Shown piece after piece: positions 17,624 to 27,109 of a stretch of 64,000 nucleotides of DNA. The number at the start of each line of letters is the position of its first letter. Within the stretch, counting starts at the first letter, position 1. Below the pieces are notes generated by a model that saw only the letters and a program-made list of their open reading frames with translations, was not told the DNA's origin and made no database searches. The DNA comes from Kribbella monticola (GTDB lineage: Bacteria; Actinomycetota; Actinomycetes; Propionibacteriales; Kribbellaceae), in NCBI RefSeq assembly GCF_003261635.1, contig NZ_QFXK01000001.1:1-64000 (forward strand). Reading direction: 5' to 3'. Position numbers and translations under genes: made by a program.

Positions 17624-18331
17624 TCAGTTGGGCAGCAGACCGGACCAGACGACCCCGAGCGCAAGGCACGCGAGCGTCACCAGACCGAACGCGCCGACCC
17701 ACAACAACGCCGGTACGCCGGTCAGCCGGCGCAACTGGTCGGCATCGGAACTGCGGCCGCCACCGCCGCGCCGGGAATGCTGCAACTCGAGCACCGCGCG
17801 GGGCGCCGAGAGCAGCAGGAACCACGTGAGCAGATGAGCGAACGCTGACTGCACCGACGGCGAACCCCACCAGGACACCGCGAACACCACGGTGCCGAAG
17901 GCAACTACCGACCAGAGCCCGAAGAGGTTCCGGATCTGCAGCAGCAGAATCACCAGTGCCAGGAGGAGACCCCAGAGCAACGCCACGGCGTACCCGCGAC
18001 TCAGGACGAACGCAGCTGCCAGGCCGAACAACGCAGGTCCTGGGTAACCGGCCAGCAGAACCGCGATCATCCCCGGTCCCGTCGGCCGACCGCGCGAAAC
18101 GGTGACGCCGGAAGTGTCGGAGTGCAGCCTGATCCCGGCCAGCTTGCGCCCGACAACGAGCGCGATGATGCCGTGCGCACCCTCATGCGCGATCGTCACC
18201 ACCTGCCGCGTATGCCGCCACACCGGTCGCCACGCGATCAGCGCCAACGCAACCACCCCGGTAGCAACCACCACTTGCACCGATACGGCAGGCTGCGCCG
18301 AGGTGATGTTGTCCCAAACCTCACTCATCAC
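17624..18331 (-). CDS. M50-type membrane metallopeptidase
   Basis: A 235-aa integral membrane protein with about five to six hydrophobic segments. TIAHEGAHGI is the HExxH zinc motif within the first membrane region, as in site-2 proteases. RPTGPGMIAVLLAGYPGPALFG resembles the conserved glycine/proline loop of the actinobacterial M50B-like group. A second-site Asp is not obvious, so activity is unproven. It probably cleaves within or near the membrane. It is standalone and starts beside the repeat field. Confidence 0.8.
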   Translation of the reverse strand: MMSEVWDNITSAQPAVSVQVVVATGVVALALIAWRPVWRHTRQVVTIAHEGAHGIIALVVGRKLAGIRLHSDTSGVTVSRGRPTGPGMIAVLLAGYPGPALFGLAAAFVLSRGYAVALLWGLLLALVILLLQIRNLFGLWSVVAFGTVVFAVSWWGSPSVQSAFAHLLTWFLLLSAPRAVLELQHSRRGGGGRSSDADQLRRLTGVPALLWVGAFGLVTLACLALGVVWSGLLPN

Positions 18332-18367
18332 CCCATCCTCGCAGCCCTCCGGTCAACCCACGTACGA

Positions 18368-18933
18368 CGGCCCGCTTCGCGTCCTCCTCCGTCGGCCGCT
18401 CGACCCACCCACCCCGGTTCGGCGCTCCTCCGTCGCGGCTCGGTAGAAGCGTGGCGGGCCGGGAAGATTCTGCTGGTACTACGGCCCGCTTCGCGTCCTC
18501 CTTCGTCGGCCGCTCGTCCCACCCACCCCGGTTCGCCGCTCCTTCGTCGCGGCTCGAACCCCATACGCCGACCCGCTTCCCACCGCCGTACTACAACCCG
18601 CTTCGCCCCTCCTACGTCGGCTGCTCGACCCACCCCGAGACGCCGCTCCTACGCCACGGCTGGAAGGCGGGTGCCGTGGGCGGTCGCATGCGGGTTGTCG
18701 TTAGCCGATGACCGGCTTCGCATCAGGGTGGCGTACATCCAGCCAGGCAGTGTGCTGGATGTGCCGACTGCTGGCGACGGATTTGAGCGTAGCTCGCGCC
18801 CACCGAGCCGACCACTGCCGGTCTGGGGGAACACCAACCCGGCTAGAAAGCGTGCCGAGCCGACAGATTCTGCCGGGCTGCTGGTACGACGACCCGCTCC
18901 GCACCCTCTTTCGACGTCCGCCCTCCGAGTAGG
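18368..18933. repeat. Decayed direct repeats, period about 113 bp
   Basis: Three clear copies begin at about 18368, 18482 and 18594. They share CCCGCTTCGC, a GTCGGCCGCTCGACCCACCC segment and CGCTCCTCCGTCGCGGCTGG. A fourth, more decayed copy around 18861-18920 keeps AGATTCTG and GACCCGCT. Open frames cross the array, but codon usage is not coding-like. No gene is visible in this 0.6-kb stretch. Confidence 0.7.
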
Positions 18934-20097
18934 TCAGCTCCAAGGGATGTGGGCGACCACTCGTTCTCGGAGTTGTTCGCTCAGGAGCCATAGCTCGTTT
19001 GTCGCCGGCCAGTAGGAGAGGTTCTCTGTGTTTCGGGGTGCCTTTGTCCAGACGGTTGTGGAGCTGCCGCCCACTCCTCGGTGTAAGCAGCTTGGGTAGT
19101 CGACGCCGTCGCCGATGTTGTCTGCGTACTCCGGACACACCCCCGTGATCACGAACTTCCCCTCGTAAGACACCGCACCCTGCATCCCCCAGACCGGCGA
19201 GTCGAAAGCCTCCACCGCCTGGACCACGCCATCGACCGCACGCGGCAGGCCGGCGGCTTCGTCCAGCGGCCAGCGGACGATTCGGCCGCCGCCTCGGGTC
19301 GTGTGTTCGGCGGCGACGAAGGAACCACTGCCCGAGTGGTCGATACCGAGGCTCGCGAAGCAGGGTTTCGTGCCGGTGGTGTTGGCGCACCCACCACCGG
19401 CGTACCAATAGGCCCCGATCTGCGGCAGTGCGAACGCGTGCCAGAGCGCGTGGTATTTGCCGTCGGCACCTAATCCGACCTCGCCGGTCGACGTGTCGGT
19501 CCGCCAGATGTGGGAGAGGTCGAAGACCCGCAGTACGGAACCGCTCGTCGCGACCACGAGTTTGTTGCCGGACCAGAACATGCCGTGTCCGTGTCCCGCG
19601 ATCGCGGTGAAGTTGCCGTCGGAGGTCGGTTCGACGAGCAGAACATGCCGGTACTTGTACGTCGTCAGGTCGACGAACGACACCCGGATCGCGGTGTCGT
19701 TCGCGTTGTGCCAACTCGCCGCCACCACGCGCCGCCCACCTCCCGCGTCGCCCGAACCGGTGACGCCCTGCGGGATCCACACGTTCTCATCGTCGTCCTC
19801 ACCGTCCTGCCAGCAGAACCCCTTCGGATTCAGAGCGGCCGTCAGGTACGTCGAATGGCACAGCGCGCGCCCGGTCCGATTGGCAGCAGCCAGTACTTCG
19901 GTGACGCCGACCGGGGTGAGCCCGGGCTTCTGTTCGAGTGCCGTGACCCGGTCGCCGTACGTCGCGAACGTGTCTCCCGAGACCAGTTGGAACCCCGACG
20001 CGTCGATGCGCGGGAAGGACGCAGCAGCGTGCGCCGTCGGTGCTTGGCAAAGGCCGATCAACAGGGCGGCCGTCATCAGTGAACGTGTGATCCGCAT
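18934..20097 (-). CDS. Secreted propeller-like protein of unknown function
   Basis: A 387-aa exported protein with a signal peptide at residues 1-24 (cleavage after AHA). The mature protein contains motifs such as GHGHGMFWSGNKLVVATSG and HALWHAFALPQIGAYWYAGG. Late cysteines lie in CPEYADNIGDGVDYPSC, which could form a disulfide. The spacing of Trp and Gly-rich strands suggests a beta-propeller. Its regular mention of rendering-type strands gives no catalytic clue. It is divergent from the S41 protease gene. I do not recognise a named family. Confidence 0.78.
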   Translation of the reverse strand: MRITRSLMTAALLIGLCQAPTAHAAASFPRIDASGFQLVSGDTFATYGDRVTALEQKPGLTPVGVTEVLAAANRTGRALCHSTYLTAALNPKGFCWQDGEDDDENVWIPQGVTGSGDAGGGRRVVAASWHNANDTAIRVSFVDLTTYKYRHVLLVEPTSDGNFTAIAGHGHGMFWSGNKLVVATSGSVLRVFDLSHIWRTDTSTGEVGLGADGKYHALWHAFALPQIGAYWYAGGGCANTTGTKPCFASLGIDHSGSGSFVAAEHTTRGGGRIVRWPLDEAAGLPRAVDGVVQAVEAFDSPVWGMQGAVSYEGKFVITGVCPEYADNIGDGVDYPSCLHRGVGGSSTTVWTKAPRNTENLSYWPATNELWLLSEQLRERVVAHIPWS

Positions 20098-20230
20098 GCG
20101 CTCGATCGTTGTTCACCGCCGAGGCGTTGGCCATCAGGACAACCGCGTGCCGAGCCGTTGACATCGCCCAGGCCGCGACGGACGGTAGTGGCATCGCGGC
20201 CCAGGGGAGGGGCTGCATTTTGGGGGAGTC

Positions 20231-22324
20231 ATGCCTGGACCACGCAAGACCGCTGCCAAGAAGACGACAGCGAAGAAGACCGCCGCAAAGAAGACCGCCG
20301 CAAAGAAGACCGCCGCAAACAAGACCGCGGCAAAGAAGACCACTGCGAAGAAGTCCGCGGCAAAGAAGGCAGCCGCAAACAGGATCGTTGCAAACAAGAG
20401 CGCCGCCGCAAAGAAGGCCGCCGCGCCCGCGGAACAAGCTGCGACCGTCCCATTGCCGCAGTTTCTCGCGTCGGCGGGGACGTTGACGCTCGACCAGCGG
20501 AAACTGCTGGTCGACCAGGCGCTGGTGCTGCTCGAGCAGAACTACGTGCATCTGCCGGAGAAGGTCGCGATGCACGCCGTGAATCCGCTGCAGCGGCTGC
20601 GCGTCATGCGGGCCCGGATGGAGCGCCGTACCGCAGAGTCGATGGAAGCCGAATGGATGTTCCACCGGGAGATGTCCAGCATCTTCCATTCGGTCCGCGA
20701 CCTGCACACCAACTACCTGCTGCCGGCGCCGTTCGCGGGCAAGATCGCCTACCTGCCGTTCATGATCGAGAAGTGCTACGACACGACCGGCGAGCACTAC
20801 CTGATCACCACCATCGTCACCGGCTACAGCGCTCCGCAGTTCGGCCCGGGCGTCGAGGTGACGCATTGGAACGGTACGCCGATCGCGCGCGCCGTCGCGC
20901 TCAACGGAGCCCAGTTCGCGGGCAGCAACGACGCCGCGAACCTCGCCCGCGGTCTCGAATCCTTGACCCTGCGGCCGTTGGTGATCCAGGCGCCGCCGGA
21001 CGAGGACTGGGTCACCTTGAGCTATGTCGGCCTCGACGGTTCCGCCCAGGAACTGCGTGAGCAATGGAAGGTGACCACCAACCTGCCACCGATGACGAAC
21101 CTGGACGCGGTCACCCCGGCGTCGGCCTCGATGGGTCTCGACCTCGACTCCGACGAGAAGGCGCGCGCCAAGAAGGCGCTCTACGTTCGTGAGGTGGTCG
21201 ACCTCGAACAAGGCCAGACGTCGGCCGAACTCACGAAGCCCGTCGCGGTCGGCGGCGCGGACCTGGCGACTACGATGCCGGGCGTCTTCCGGGCCCGCGA
21301 GGTCGTCACCGCGCACGGCACCTTCGGTCACCTGCGCATCTTCACCTTCAGTGTCCCGGACCCGATCGCGTTCCGCGACGAGTTCGTCCGGCTCGCGGCG
21401 GCGCTGCCCCAGAACGGGCTGATCGTCGACGTCCGCGACAACGGCGGCGGGCACATCTACGCCAGCGAGTTCACCTTGCAGACGATGACGCCGCGGTACA
21501 TCTCGCCCGAGCCGGTCCAGTTCATCAGTACGCCGCTCAACCTGCGGCTGTGCCGGCGCCACAAGGACAACCCGGCCGGTATCGACCTCGGACCATGGTT
21601 CGACTCACTCGACCTCGCCACCGAGACCGGCGCGGCGTTCTCCGCCGCGAAGCCGATCACACCCGAGGACGGTGCGAACGAGATCGGCCAGACGTACTAC
21701 GGCCCGGTCGTCCTCGTCACCGACGCGAGGGTGTACTCCGCGACCGACATCTTCGCGGCCGGCTTCGCCGATCACCGGGTCGGCAAGATCCTCGGCGTCG
21801 ACGACAACACCGGCGCCGGTGGAGCGAACGTGTGGACCCACGGGTTGCTCACCACCTTGCTGAACGAGCCCGCGCCACCGGACGCTAGTTCGCCGTACCA
21901 GGCGCTGCCCAACGGCGCGAACATGCGGGTCGCGATCCGCCGCACCCTGCGGGTCGGCGAATTGTCCGGTACGCCGGTCGAGGACCTCGGCGTACGGCCC
22001 GACGCCACCCACAAGATGACCCGCGCCGACCTGCTCGAAGGCAACGTCGACCTGCTCGACGCCGCCGGCGCCCTGCTCGCGGCGATGCCGATCAGGCGCC
22101 TCGGGGTGACGGTCTCACTGGCCGGTACCACGTTGACGGTCGGCCTCGACGTGGACGGTATCGACCGTGTCGACGTGTACCTCGGCGACCGCCCGATCAG
22201 CTCGGAGGACCTGGCCGCTGACCCGGTCAACGTGACCGTCCCCGACGTCACCGCCGGCCAGCTCCTGCGCGCCGACGGCTACTCCGGAGGTGAACTGGTC
22301 GCGTCACGACGCGTCACCGTCTGA
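20231..22324 (+). CDS. S41-family protease with histone-like Lys/Ala N-terminal tail
   Basis: A 697-aa protein with no signal peptide. Residues about 5-68 are repeats of AAKK and TAAKK, like the C-tail of actinobacterial HU/HupB or histone H1-like proteins and expected to bind nucleic acid. Residues about 75-330 are a helical domain and a PDZ-like region (GPGVEVTHWNGTPIA). The S41 catalytic domain has LIVDVRDNGGGHIY and VYSATDIFAAGF with candidate nucleophile S503. A C-terminal beta domain lies at about 600-697. ATG follows GGGGGAG. The combination implies an intracellular protease held on the nucleoid, an inference from composition only. Confidence 0.85.
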   Translation: MPGPRKTAAKKTTAKKTAAKKTAAKKTAANKTAAKKTTAKKSAAKKAAANRIVANKSAAAKKAAAPAEQAATVPLPQFLASAGTLTLDQRKLLVDQALVLLEQNYVHLPEKVAMHAVNPLQRLRVMRARMERRTAESMEAEWMFHREMSSIFHSVRDLHTNYLLPAPFAGKIAYLPFMIEKCYDTTGEHYLITTIVTGYSAPQFGPGVEVTHWNGTPIARAVALNGAQFAGSNDAANLARGLESLTLRPLVIQAPPDEDWVTLSYVGLDGSAQELREQWKVTTNLPPMTNLDAVTPASASMGLDLDSDEKARAKKALYVREVVDLEQGQTSAELTKPVAVGGADLATTMPGVFRAREVVTAHGTFGHLRIFTFSVPDPIAFRDEFVRLAAALPQNGLIVDVRDNGGGHIYASEFTLQTMTPRYISPEPVQFISTPLNLRLCRRHKDNPAGIDLGPWFDSLDLATETGAAFSAAKPITPEDGANEIGQTYYGPVVLVTDARVYSATDIFAAGFADHRVGKILGVDDNTGAGGANVWTHGLLTTLLNEPAPPDASSPYQALPNGANMRVAIRRTLRVGELSGTPVEDLGVRPDATHKMTRADLLEGNVDLLDAAGALLAAMPIRRLGVTVSLAGTTLTVGLDVDGIDRVDVYLGDRPISSEDLAADPVNVTVPDVTAGQLLRADGYSGGELVASRRVTV

Positions 22325-22382
22325 GGTTGCAGCTTGATGTCAGCCGGCGGTCGACACTGCCTCTGCGGGCTATGGTCTGCGG

Positions 22383-23312
22383 GTGAACCGGACACGGGGG
22401 CGGAAGCTGATCGCCGGCGGCGCTGCATTGCTTGCCTTCGGCATCATCGCGGTGGGTGCGATCAGCTGGGACCGCCATCAGGGCGGACAGGCCGACCCAG
22501 AAGCATCCGTCGCAGCGGCCGAGGCATCAGAGGCGGCCAAGGCACGCGCTGCCCTGCCCAGTACTACGCCGTCGTCCGCCGATCCGACCGCTGACGACGT
22601 CGCGTCGGCCCCGCCGCAGCCCGCGCAGCTGACCAACAACCCGCTCTACCGGGTCGGCAAGCTGCCGGCCACGGGTTGCATCCAGCCGGAGCAGGAGCCC
22701 ACTTCGGTTGCCAATGTCCGGGCCTTCGAGACCGAACTTCTCCGTTGTCTGAACCGGGCCTGGGCGCCGGTGATCCGCAAAGCCGGCTTCAGGTTCAAGC
22801 CGCCGAAGCTGGTCGTGGTGAAGGGAAGGTCGCCGTCGTCGCCCTGCGATGTCGACGACAGCGACGGCTACTACTGCGGCGACACGATCTACGTCGACGC
22901 GACCGCCTTTCTCGACGGCTGGCAGGACAACCCGGGCGAGACGCTGGCCTACCTCACGTTCCTGCTCGGCCACGAGTACGGGCATCACCTCCAGGCGCTC
23001 ACCGGGATCCTCAAAGCCGAATACCAGTGGCAACTGCCGCTCAACGGCATCGACCTCTCCCTCCAGGGCAGCCGGCGCGTCGAACTCCAGGCGAACTGCC
23101 TGAGCGGCGTCTCTCTCGGCGCCGAGCAGGACACCTACCTGATCGGCGACGAGGACCTGACCGACTGGCAGGCCGTCGTCCGGAACTTCATCGACCCCAA
23201 GCGCGACCACGGCAGCACCGAAAACGCCGCCACCTGGAGCCTCGCCGGGTACACCACCCCCGACCCCAGAACCTGCAACACCTTCACCGCCCCCACTCCC
23301 CAGGTCGCCTGA
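22383..23312 (+). CDS. Membrane-anchored neutral zinc metallopeptidase (YpfJ-like)
   Basis: A 309-aa protein with an N-terminal membrane anchor (residues about 8-28) followed by an Ala/Pro-rich linker. The catalytic part carries H197-E198-Y-G-H201 in LLGHEYGHHLQ, with VELQANCLSG downstream, as in the putative neutral zinc metallopeptidases of the YpfJ group. Paired cysteines in CDVDDSDGYYC suggest an extracytoplasmic location. The GTG at 22383 has no ribosome-binding site. TATGGT (22371-22376) lies 6 nt upstream, a leaderless pattern. Confidence 0.82.
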   Translation: MNRTRGRKLIAGGAALLAFGIIAVGAISWDRHQGGQADPEASVAAAEASEAAKARAALPSTTPSSADPTADDVASAPPQPAQLTNNPLYRVGKLPATGCIQPEQEPTSVANVRAFETELLRCLNRAWAPVIRKAGFRFKPPKLVVVKGRSPSSPCDVDDSDGYYCGDTIYVDATAFLDGWQDNPGETLAYLTFLLGHEYGHHLQALTGILKAEYQWQLPLNGIDLSLQGSRRVELQANCLSGVSLGAEQDTYLIGDEDLTDWQAVVRNFIDPKRDHGSTENAATWSLAGYTTPDPRTCNTFTAPTPQVA

Positions 23313-23512
23313 CCTCCACCCCGGCCCAAGCCGACAAGGTGTGAGCATCTTCATATCATTCGCAACTATCACTATATTGCGATAATTTGGAAGAGTCCTG
23401 CGTGTGCGGGATCACAAGCGAAAACGAATGACCGTTCTTGCGGACCGATGAGATTCGGCGGAACAGTTGGTCTATAGAGAACAGGCATTCGGTTTCTTGG
23501 AGGGGGTTGCGG

Positions 23513-24406
23513 ATGGCACAAGTTCACATAGGGCCGGTCGAGCGGGGGGTTCGGGATGACAAGCCGCCGGACGAAGGTCGCCGCCATCTGCGCTTGGTGC
23601 CATGTCCCCGAGACGCACCGCGAGCCAAGCTCTGGCGCGTTCTCCGTGAAGTGCTGTTCGTGGCGTTCCTGTTCGGTGCCTACAACCTCGGTCGATACCT
23701 CTCAATGGGCCACGCCGGGGAAGCGTTCGCTCACGCCCACCGCCTGATCCAATTGCAGTCGCAGCTCGGTCTTCCGAGTGAAGCGAGCGTCCAGCGAGCA
23801 GCTCTGCACGTCCCCGACCTGGCACAAACGGCCAACCGGTACTACGAGTTCGTTCACTTCCCGTTGACCGCGCTCGTGCTGCTGTGGTTGATGATCCGCC
23901 GCGCCGCGCAGTACCCGAAGGCTCGTTGGGCGCTGGCCTCGCTGACTGGACTGGCCTTGATCGGGCACCTCGTTTTCCCGCTGGCACCGCCGCGGATGAT
24001 GCCGGGCTGGATCGATACCGGCGCTTTGCTGGGGCAATCCGTGTACGGTCCGGACGCCCAGAGCGGTCTGGCCAACCAGTTCGCCGCGATGCCGAGTCTG
24101 CATGTCGGCTGGGCGTTGATGGTGGCCGTCTTCATGATTCGCGCCACCCGTTCGCGGTGGCGATGGTTGTGGATCGCACATCCGGTGCTGACGTTCACCG
24201 TCGTCGTGGTGACGGCGAACCACTACTGGTCGGACGGCCTCATCGCGATCACCCTCGCCGTACCACTGCTCATCGTCTTCCGGCCGAAGCAATTCAAACC
24301 GAACGGGCGGGTACGCCGGGACAGCGCACCCGCCCTGCTCGGGGCGACCGATCAGTCGGCCGGGGTGGTGGCCGTGGCCAGCTCCTCGTCCGCGCGGACC
24401 AGGTAG
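23513..24406 (+). CDS. PAP2-superfamily membrane phosphatase / lipid phosphotransferase
   Basis: A 297-aa multi-pass membrane protein. I chose ATG at 23513 because GGAGGGGG lies 5-9 nt upstream. Five to six hydrophobic segments carry the PAP2 active-site motifs: PSLHVGW (second motif, with catalytic His) and VVTANHYWSDG (third motif). The HYxxD variant is typical of the inositol-phosphoceramide-synthase/AUR1-like branch. It probably dephosphorylates or transfers head groups on lipids at the outer membrane face. Its last 55 bp overlap the convergent SulP gene. The A/T-rich 200 bp upstream (23313-23512) should hold its promoter. Confidence 0.88.
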   Translation: MAQVHIGPVERGVRDDKPPDEGRRHLRLVPCPRDAPRAKLWRVLREVLFVAFLFGAYNLGRYLSMGHAGEAFAHAHRLIQLQSQLGLPSEASVQRAALHVPDLAQTANRYYEFVHFPLTALVLLWLMIRRAAQYPKARWALASLTGLALIGHLVFPLAPPRMMPGWIDTGALLGQSVYGPDAQSGLANQFAAMPSLHVGWALMVAVFMIRATRSRWRWLWIAHPVLTFTVVVVTANHYWSDGLIAITLAVPLLIVFRPKQFKPNGRVRRDSAPALLGATDQSAGVVAVASSSSARTR

Positions 24407-26565
24407 GGCTCGCGGTCGAGCACGAGCCGGGCCGCGGCCGCACCGATGTCGAACCAGAGCCCGACCAGTTCCAGCCGGCCTTCGCTCTCGGCCCGCTGCA
24501 CGCAGTCGAAACTCCGCAGGTTCTCCAGTTGCACCGCCACGTTGGTGACAGACAACTTGTCCGCGGCCGACAACTTGACCCCGGTCACCGGGTCGGCGAT
24601 CTCCGGAGCCCGAGCGGACCGGCGTACGGATGCGTCCAGGTGGCGAAGCCAGTTCTTCAGCGCTGAGCCTTCGTCCGGTACGCCGTCGAGCGCGGCCGCC
24701 GCCGCGCCGCAGTGGGAGTGACCGCAGACCACGATCGAGGCGACGCCGAGCACTTCGACGGCGTACTCGATGGTTGCCGCGACGGACGAGCTGTTCGAGC
24801 CGTACGGCGGGACGAGGTTGCCCACGTTCCGCACGCAGAACTGGTCGCCCGGTCCGGTCGTGGTGATCAGGTTCGGCACGATCCGCGAATCGGCGCAGGT
24901 GATGAACAGCTGGGTCGGACGTTGCCCGTCCGCCGCGAGCTTCGCCAGTATCGGCCGGATCGGGTCAGCCGACGCCTCGAACTCCCGAATGCCGTCGAGC
25001 ATCGAGATCCGCTGATCCGGCTCGAGCACCACCTGACCGTGCTGCCACGGGTGCAACCAGCGCGACCGCGTCGACTCGCCGTGCAGCGCCGCCCGGAACG
25101 CCGCTCGGTTGAGCTCGACCGAACCGCCGCGCGCGAGGTGCCCGCGTCGCCAGTCCTCGATCGCCTCGTACGCCGCGTGGTCGAGGTGGTCGACCTGAAG
25201 CTCCACCCGGACGGGCGTGCCGACCGGGATCGTCCGCAACGTGCGAACCAGCGAAGCCACTCCGAGAAAGACGAGCGCGCCGCGGATTCGCACGACCCAC
25301 ACTCCATCCTCTTCGGTCGCGGTGACAGTGGCCCGGGCGAGCCGCAAGAGCACTCGGACAAGGGCTAGTGCAAGCCCCGCGAGCACCCCCTCGGCCAGAC
25401 CGAGAACGGCTACCCCGGCCGCGGTCACGACGTACACGAGGAGTTCATCGTGGCGTCGCAGTGTGCGGATGTGGGCGAGCTGAACCAGGCGAAGACCGGT
25501 GACGAGCAGTACGCCGGCCAGTGCGGCCATCGGGATGAGCTCCAGCATCGCGCCGGCGGCGAGCACGAACACCGCGATCCAGACACCGTGCAGGACCGCC
25601 GACGCCCGAGTGCGCGCTCCAGCGGCAACATTGGTCGAACTGCGCACGATGACTCCGGTCACCGGCATCCCGCCGAGGGCGCCGGAGACCGCGTTCGCCA
25701 TGCCCTGACCGATCAGCTCGCGATCGAGGTTGGTGCGTCGGCCGCGATGAAGCTTGTCCACGGCAACGGCAGAGAGCAACGACTCGACGCTGGCGACCAG
25801 GGCAACCGTCAGCACTGCGGTGGCGATCTGCAGCGCGCCGCCCTCGGGCAGCACCGGGACGATCAACTCCTGTAGCGGAGCACTCGGCAGGTCGACCCGG
25901 GTGACGTCGATCTTGAGCATCGCGGCCAGCGCAGTGACGACGACCACCGCGACCAGCGGCGCCGGAACGATCCTTGCCTTCGGCAACCTTGGCCAGAGCA
26001 GGAGGAGCAGTACGGTCAGTACGCCGACCAGTACCGCGCCGGGATGATGGGCCACCAGTTGCGCGGGAAGCCCGGCCACGTTGGCGATCAGGGAACTCTG
26101 CGCCCGGCCACCGAGCACCACGTGCAACTGCTGAACCGCGATGGTCACACCGATGCCCGCCAGCATGCCGTGCACGACAGCCGGGGACAACGACAGTGCG
26201 AGCCGGCCGATCCGGGTGATGCCGAGCAGGATCTGCAGGAGACCGGCTGCGCAGGTGATGGCCGCGGTGGCGGCCCAGCCGAACTGGGTGACCAGTCCGG
26301 CGACGACAACGGTGAGGCCGGCGGCAGGACCGCTGACCTGCAAGGGGGATCCGCCGAAGGTTCCGGCGATGATCCCACCGACAACGGCGGCCACCAGGCC
26401 CGCGATCAGCGGGGCTCCGGAAGCGGCGGCGATTCCCAGTGAGAGGGGGATCGCGATCAGGAAGACCACCAGCGAGGCTGGTAGGTCATGACGAAGAATG
26501 AGGTGCCACGAGCCGCGCTCGGGCGGCGAGTGGGCATGGGAATCGGAAGTGGTCATGGTCGGCAC
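24352..26565 (-). CDS. SulP-family anion transporter fused to beta-carbonic anhydrase
   Basis: A 737-aa fusion. Residues about 20-400 are the SulP membrane domain (10-12 segments, with SLGIAAASGAPLIAGL and TFGGSPLQVSGPAAGLTVVV). About 410-490 is a STAS-like domain. From about 535 is a beta-class carbonic anhydrase with FITCADSR and CGHSHCGA, which supply the Cys, Asp, His and Cys of the zinc site. The fusion would hydrate CO2 next to a bicarbonate or sulfate carrier. I chose the GTG at 26565, which follows GGAGGAC closely. An ATG three codons on (26556) is an alternative. The 3' end overlaps the convergent PAP2 gene. Confidence 0.92.
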   Translation of the reverse strand: MPTMTTSDSHAHSPPERGSWHLILRHDLPASLVVFLIAIPLSLGIAAASGAPLIAGLVAAVVGGIIAGTFGGSPLQVSGPAAGLTVVVAGLVTQFGWAATAAITCAAGLLQILLGITRIGRLALSLSPAVVHGMLAGIGVTIAVQQLHVVLGGRAQSSLIANVAGLPAQLVAHHPGAVLVGVLTVLLLLLWPRLPKARIVPAPLVAVVVVTALAAMLKIDVTRVDLPSAPLQELIVPVLPEGGALQIATAVLTVALVASVESLLSAVAVDKLHRGRRTNLDRELIGQGMANAVSGALGGMPVTGVIVRSSTNVAAGARTRASAVLHGVWIAVFVLAAGAMLELIPMAALAGVLLVTGLRLVQLAHIRTLRRHDELLVYVVTAAGVAVLGLAEGVLAGLALALVRVLLRLARATVTATEEDGVWVVRIRGALVFLGVASLVRTLRTIPVGTPVRVELQVDHLDHAAYEAIEDWRRGHLARGGSVELNRAAFRAALHGESTRSRWLHPWQHGQVVLEPDQRISMLDGIREFEASADPIRPILAKLAADGQRPTQLFITCADSRIVPNLITTTGPGDQFCVRNVGNLVPPYGSNSSSVAATIEYAVEVLGVASIVVCGHSHCGAAAAALDGVPDEGSALKNWLRHLDASVRRSARAPEIADPVTGVKLSAADKLSVTNVAVQLENLRSFDCVQRAESEGRLELVGLWFDIGAAAARLVLDREPYLVRADEELATATTPAD

Positions 26566-26701
26566 GGGTCCTCCGGCGTCGGTGCTAACGGCATCTGAAC
26601 GTCGAAACAAAGGGTGTCGATCTGACTACTGATAGTACTGACCGGATCAAGCCCGCACGAGCGCCAATTCCAATTCGTTGCCTGCGGCCCCTTGGATGGC
26701 T

Positions 26702-27109
26702 CTATCCGGCGCTGAACAGAACCCGCCGGGCATGGTCGGTGTCGAGATACTCCCGGACGGCAACGATCTGCCCGTCGCGAACGGTGAAGACGCCCCCGCA
26801 CCGGTTGTCGTACGTCGCACCGGACAGCGCGGTCGCCTGAGCTGTCCACTCGGCGAACACCTGGTCGCCGTCGGCGAGAATGTTGACCAGCTTGATCACC
26901 ACCGGAGCGTCGGCAGCGAAGAGTTTGCCCGCGGCCGCGCCGAGGAAGTCGTTGATCACCACATCCCGCCCACGCCACGTACCGGACAGCGGCAGGTCTC
27001 CCGGATACGTCCATTCGACGTCGGGGGAGAAGCTGGCCTCGATGGTCGGCAGATCGCCCGCCGCCACTGCCTCGACGTACCGGGTCACGACGGTCTTCGG
27101 GTCCTTCAT
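26702..27109 (-). CDS. SnoaL/NTF2-like protein
   Basis: A 135-aa protein of the cone-shaped NTF2-like fold. It has the typical N-terminal helices (VVTRYVEAVAAGDLPTIEA), a DVEWTYPGDLPLSG segment and C-terminal strands DNRCGGVFTVRDGQIVAVREYLD. Proteins of this group act as small isomerases, cyclases or dehydratases, or simply bind ligands. Specificity is not readable. Its start codon overlaps the stop of the upstream dehydrogenase gene by 4 bp (ATGA), so both are translated from one message. Confidence 0.88.
   Translation of the reverse strand: MKDPKTVVTRYVEAVAAGDLPTIEASFSPDVEWTYPGDLPLSGTWRGRDVVINDFLGAAAGKLFAADAPVVIKLVNILADGDQVFAEWTAQATALSGATYDNRCGGVFTVRDGQIVAVREYLDTDHARRVLFSAG

Noticed and set aside
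18122-19015. Open frame through the 18.4-18.9 kb repeats
   Set aside because: No protein character; Arg/Pro-rich translation of repeats and antisense of the M50 gene.
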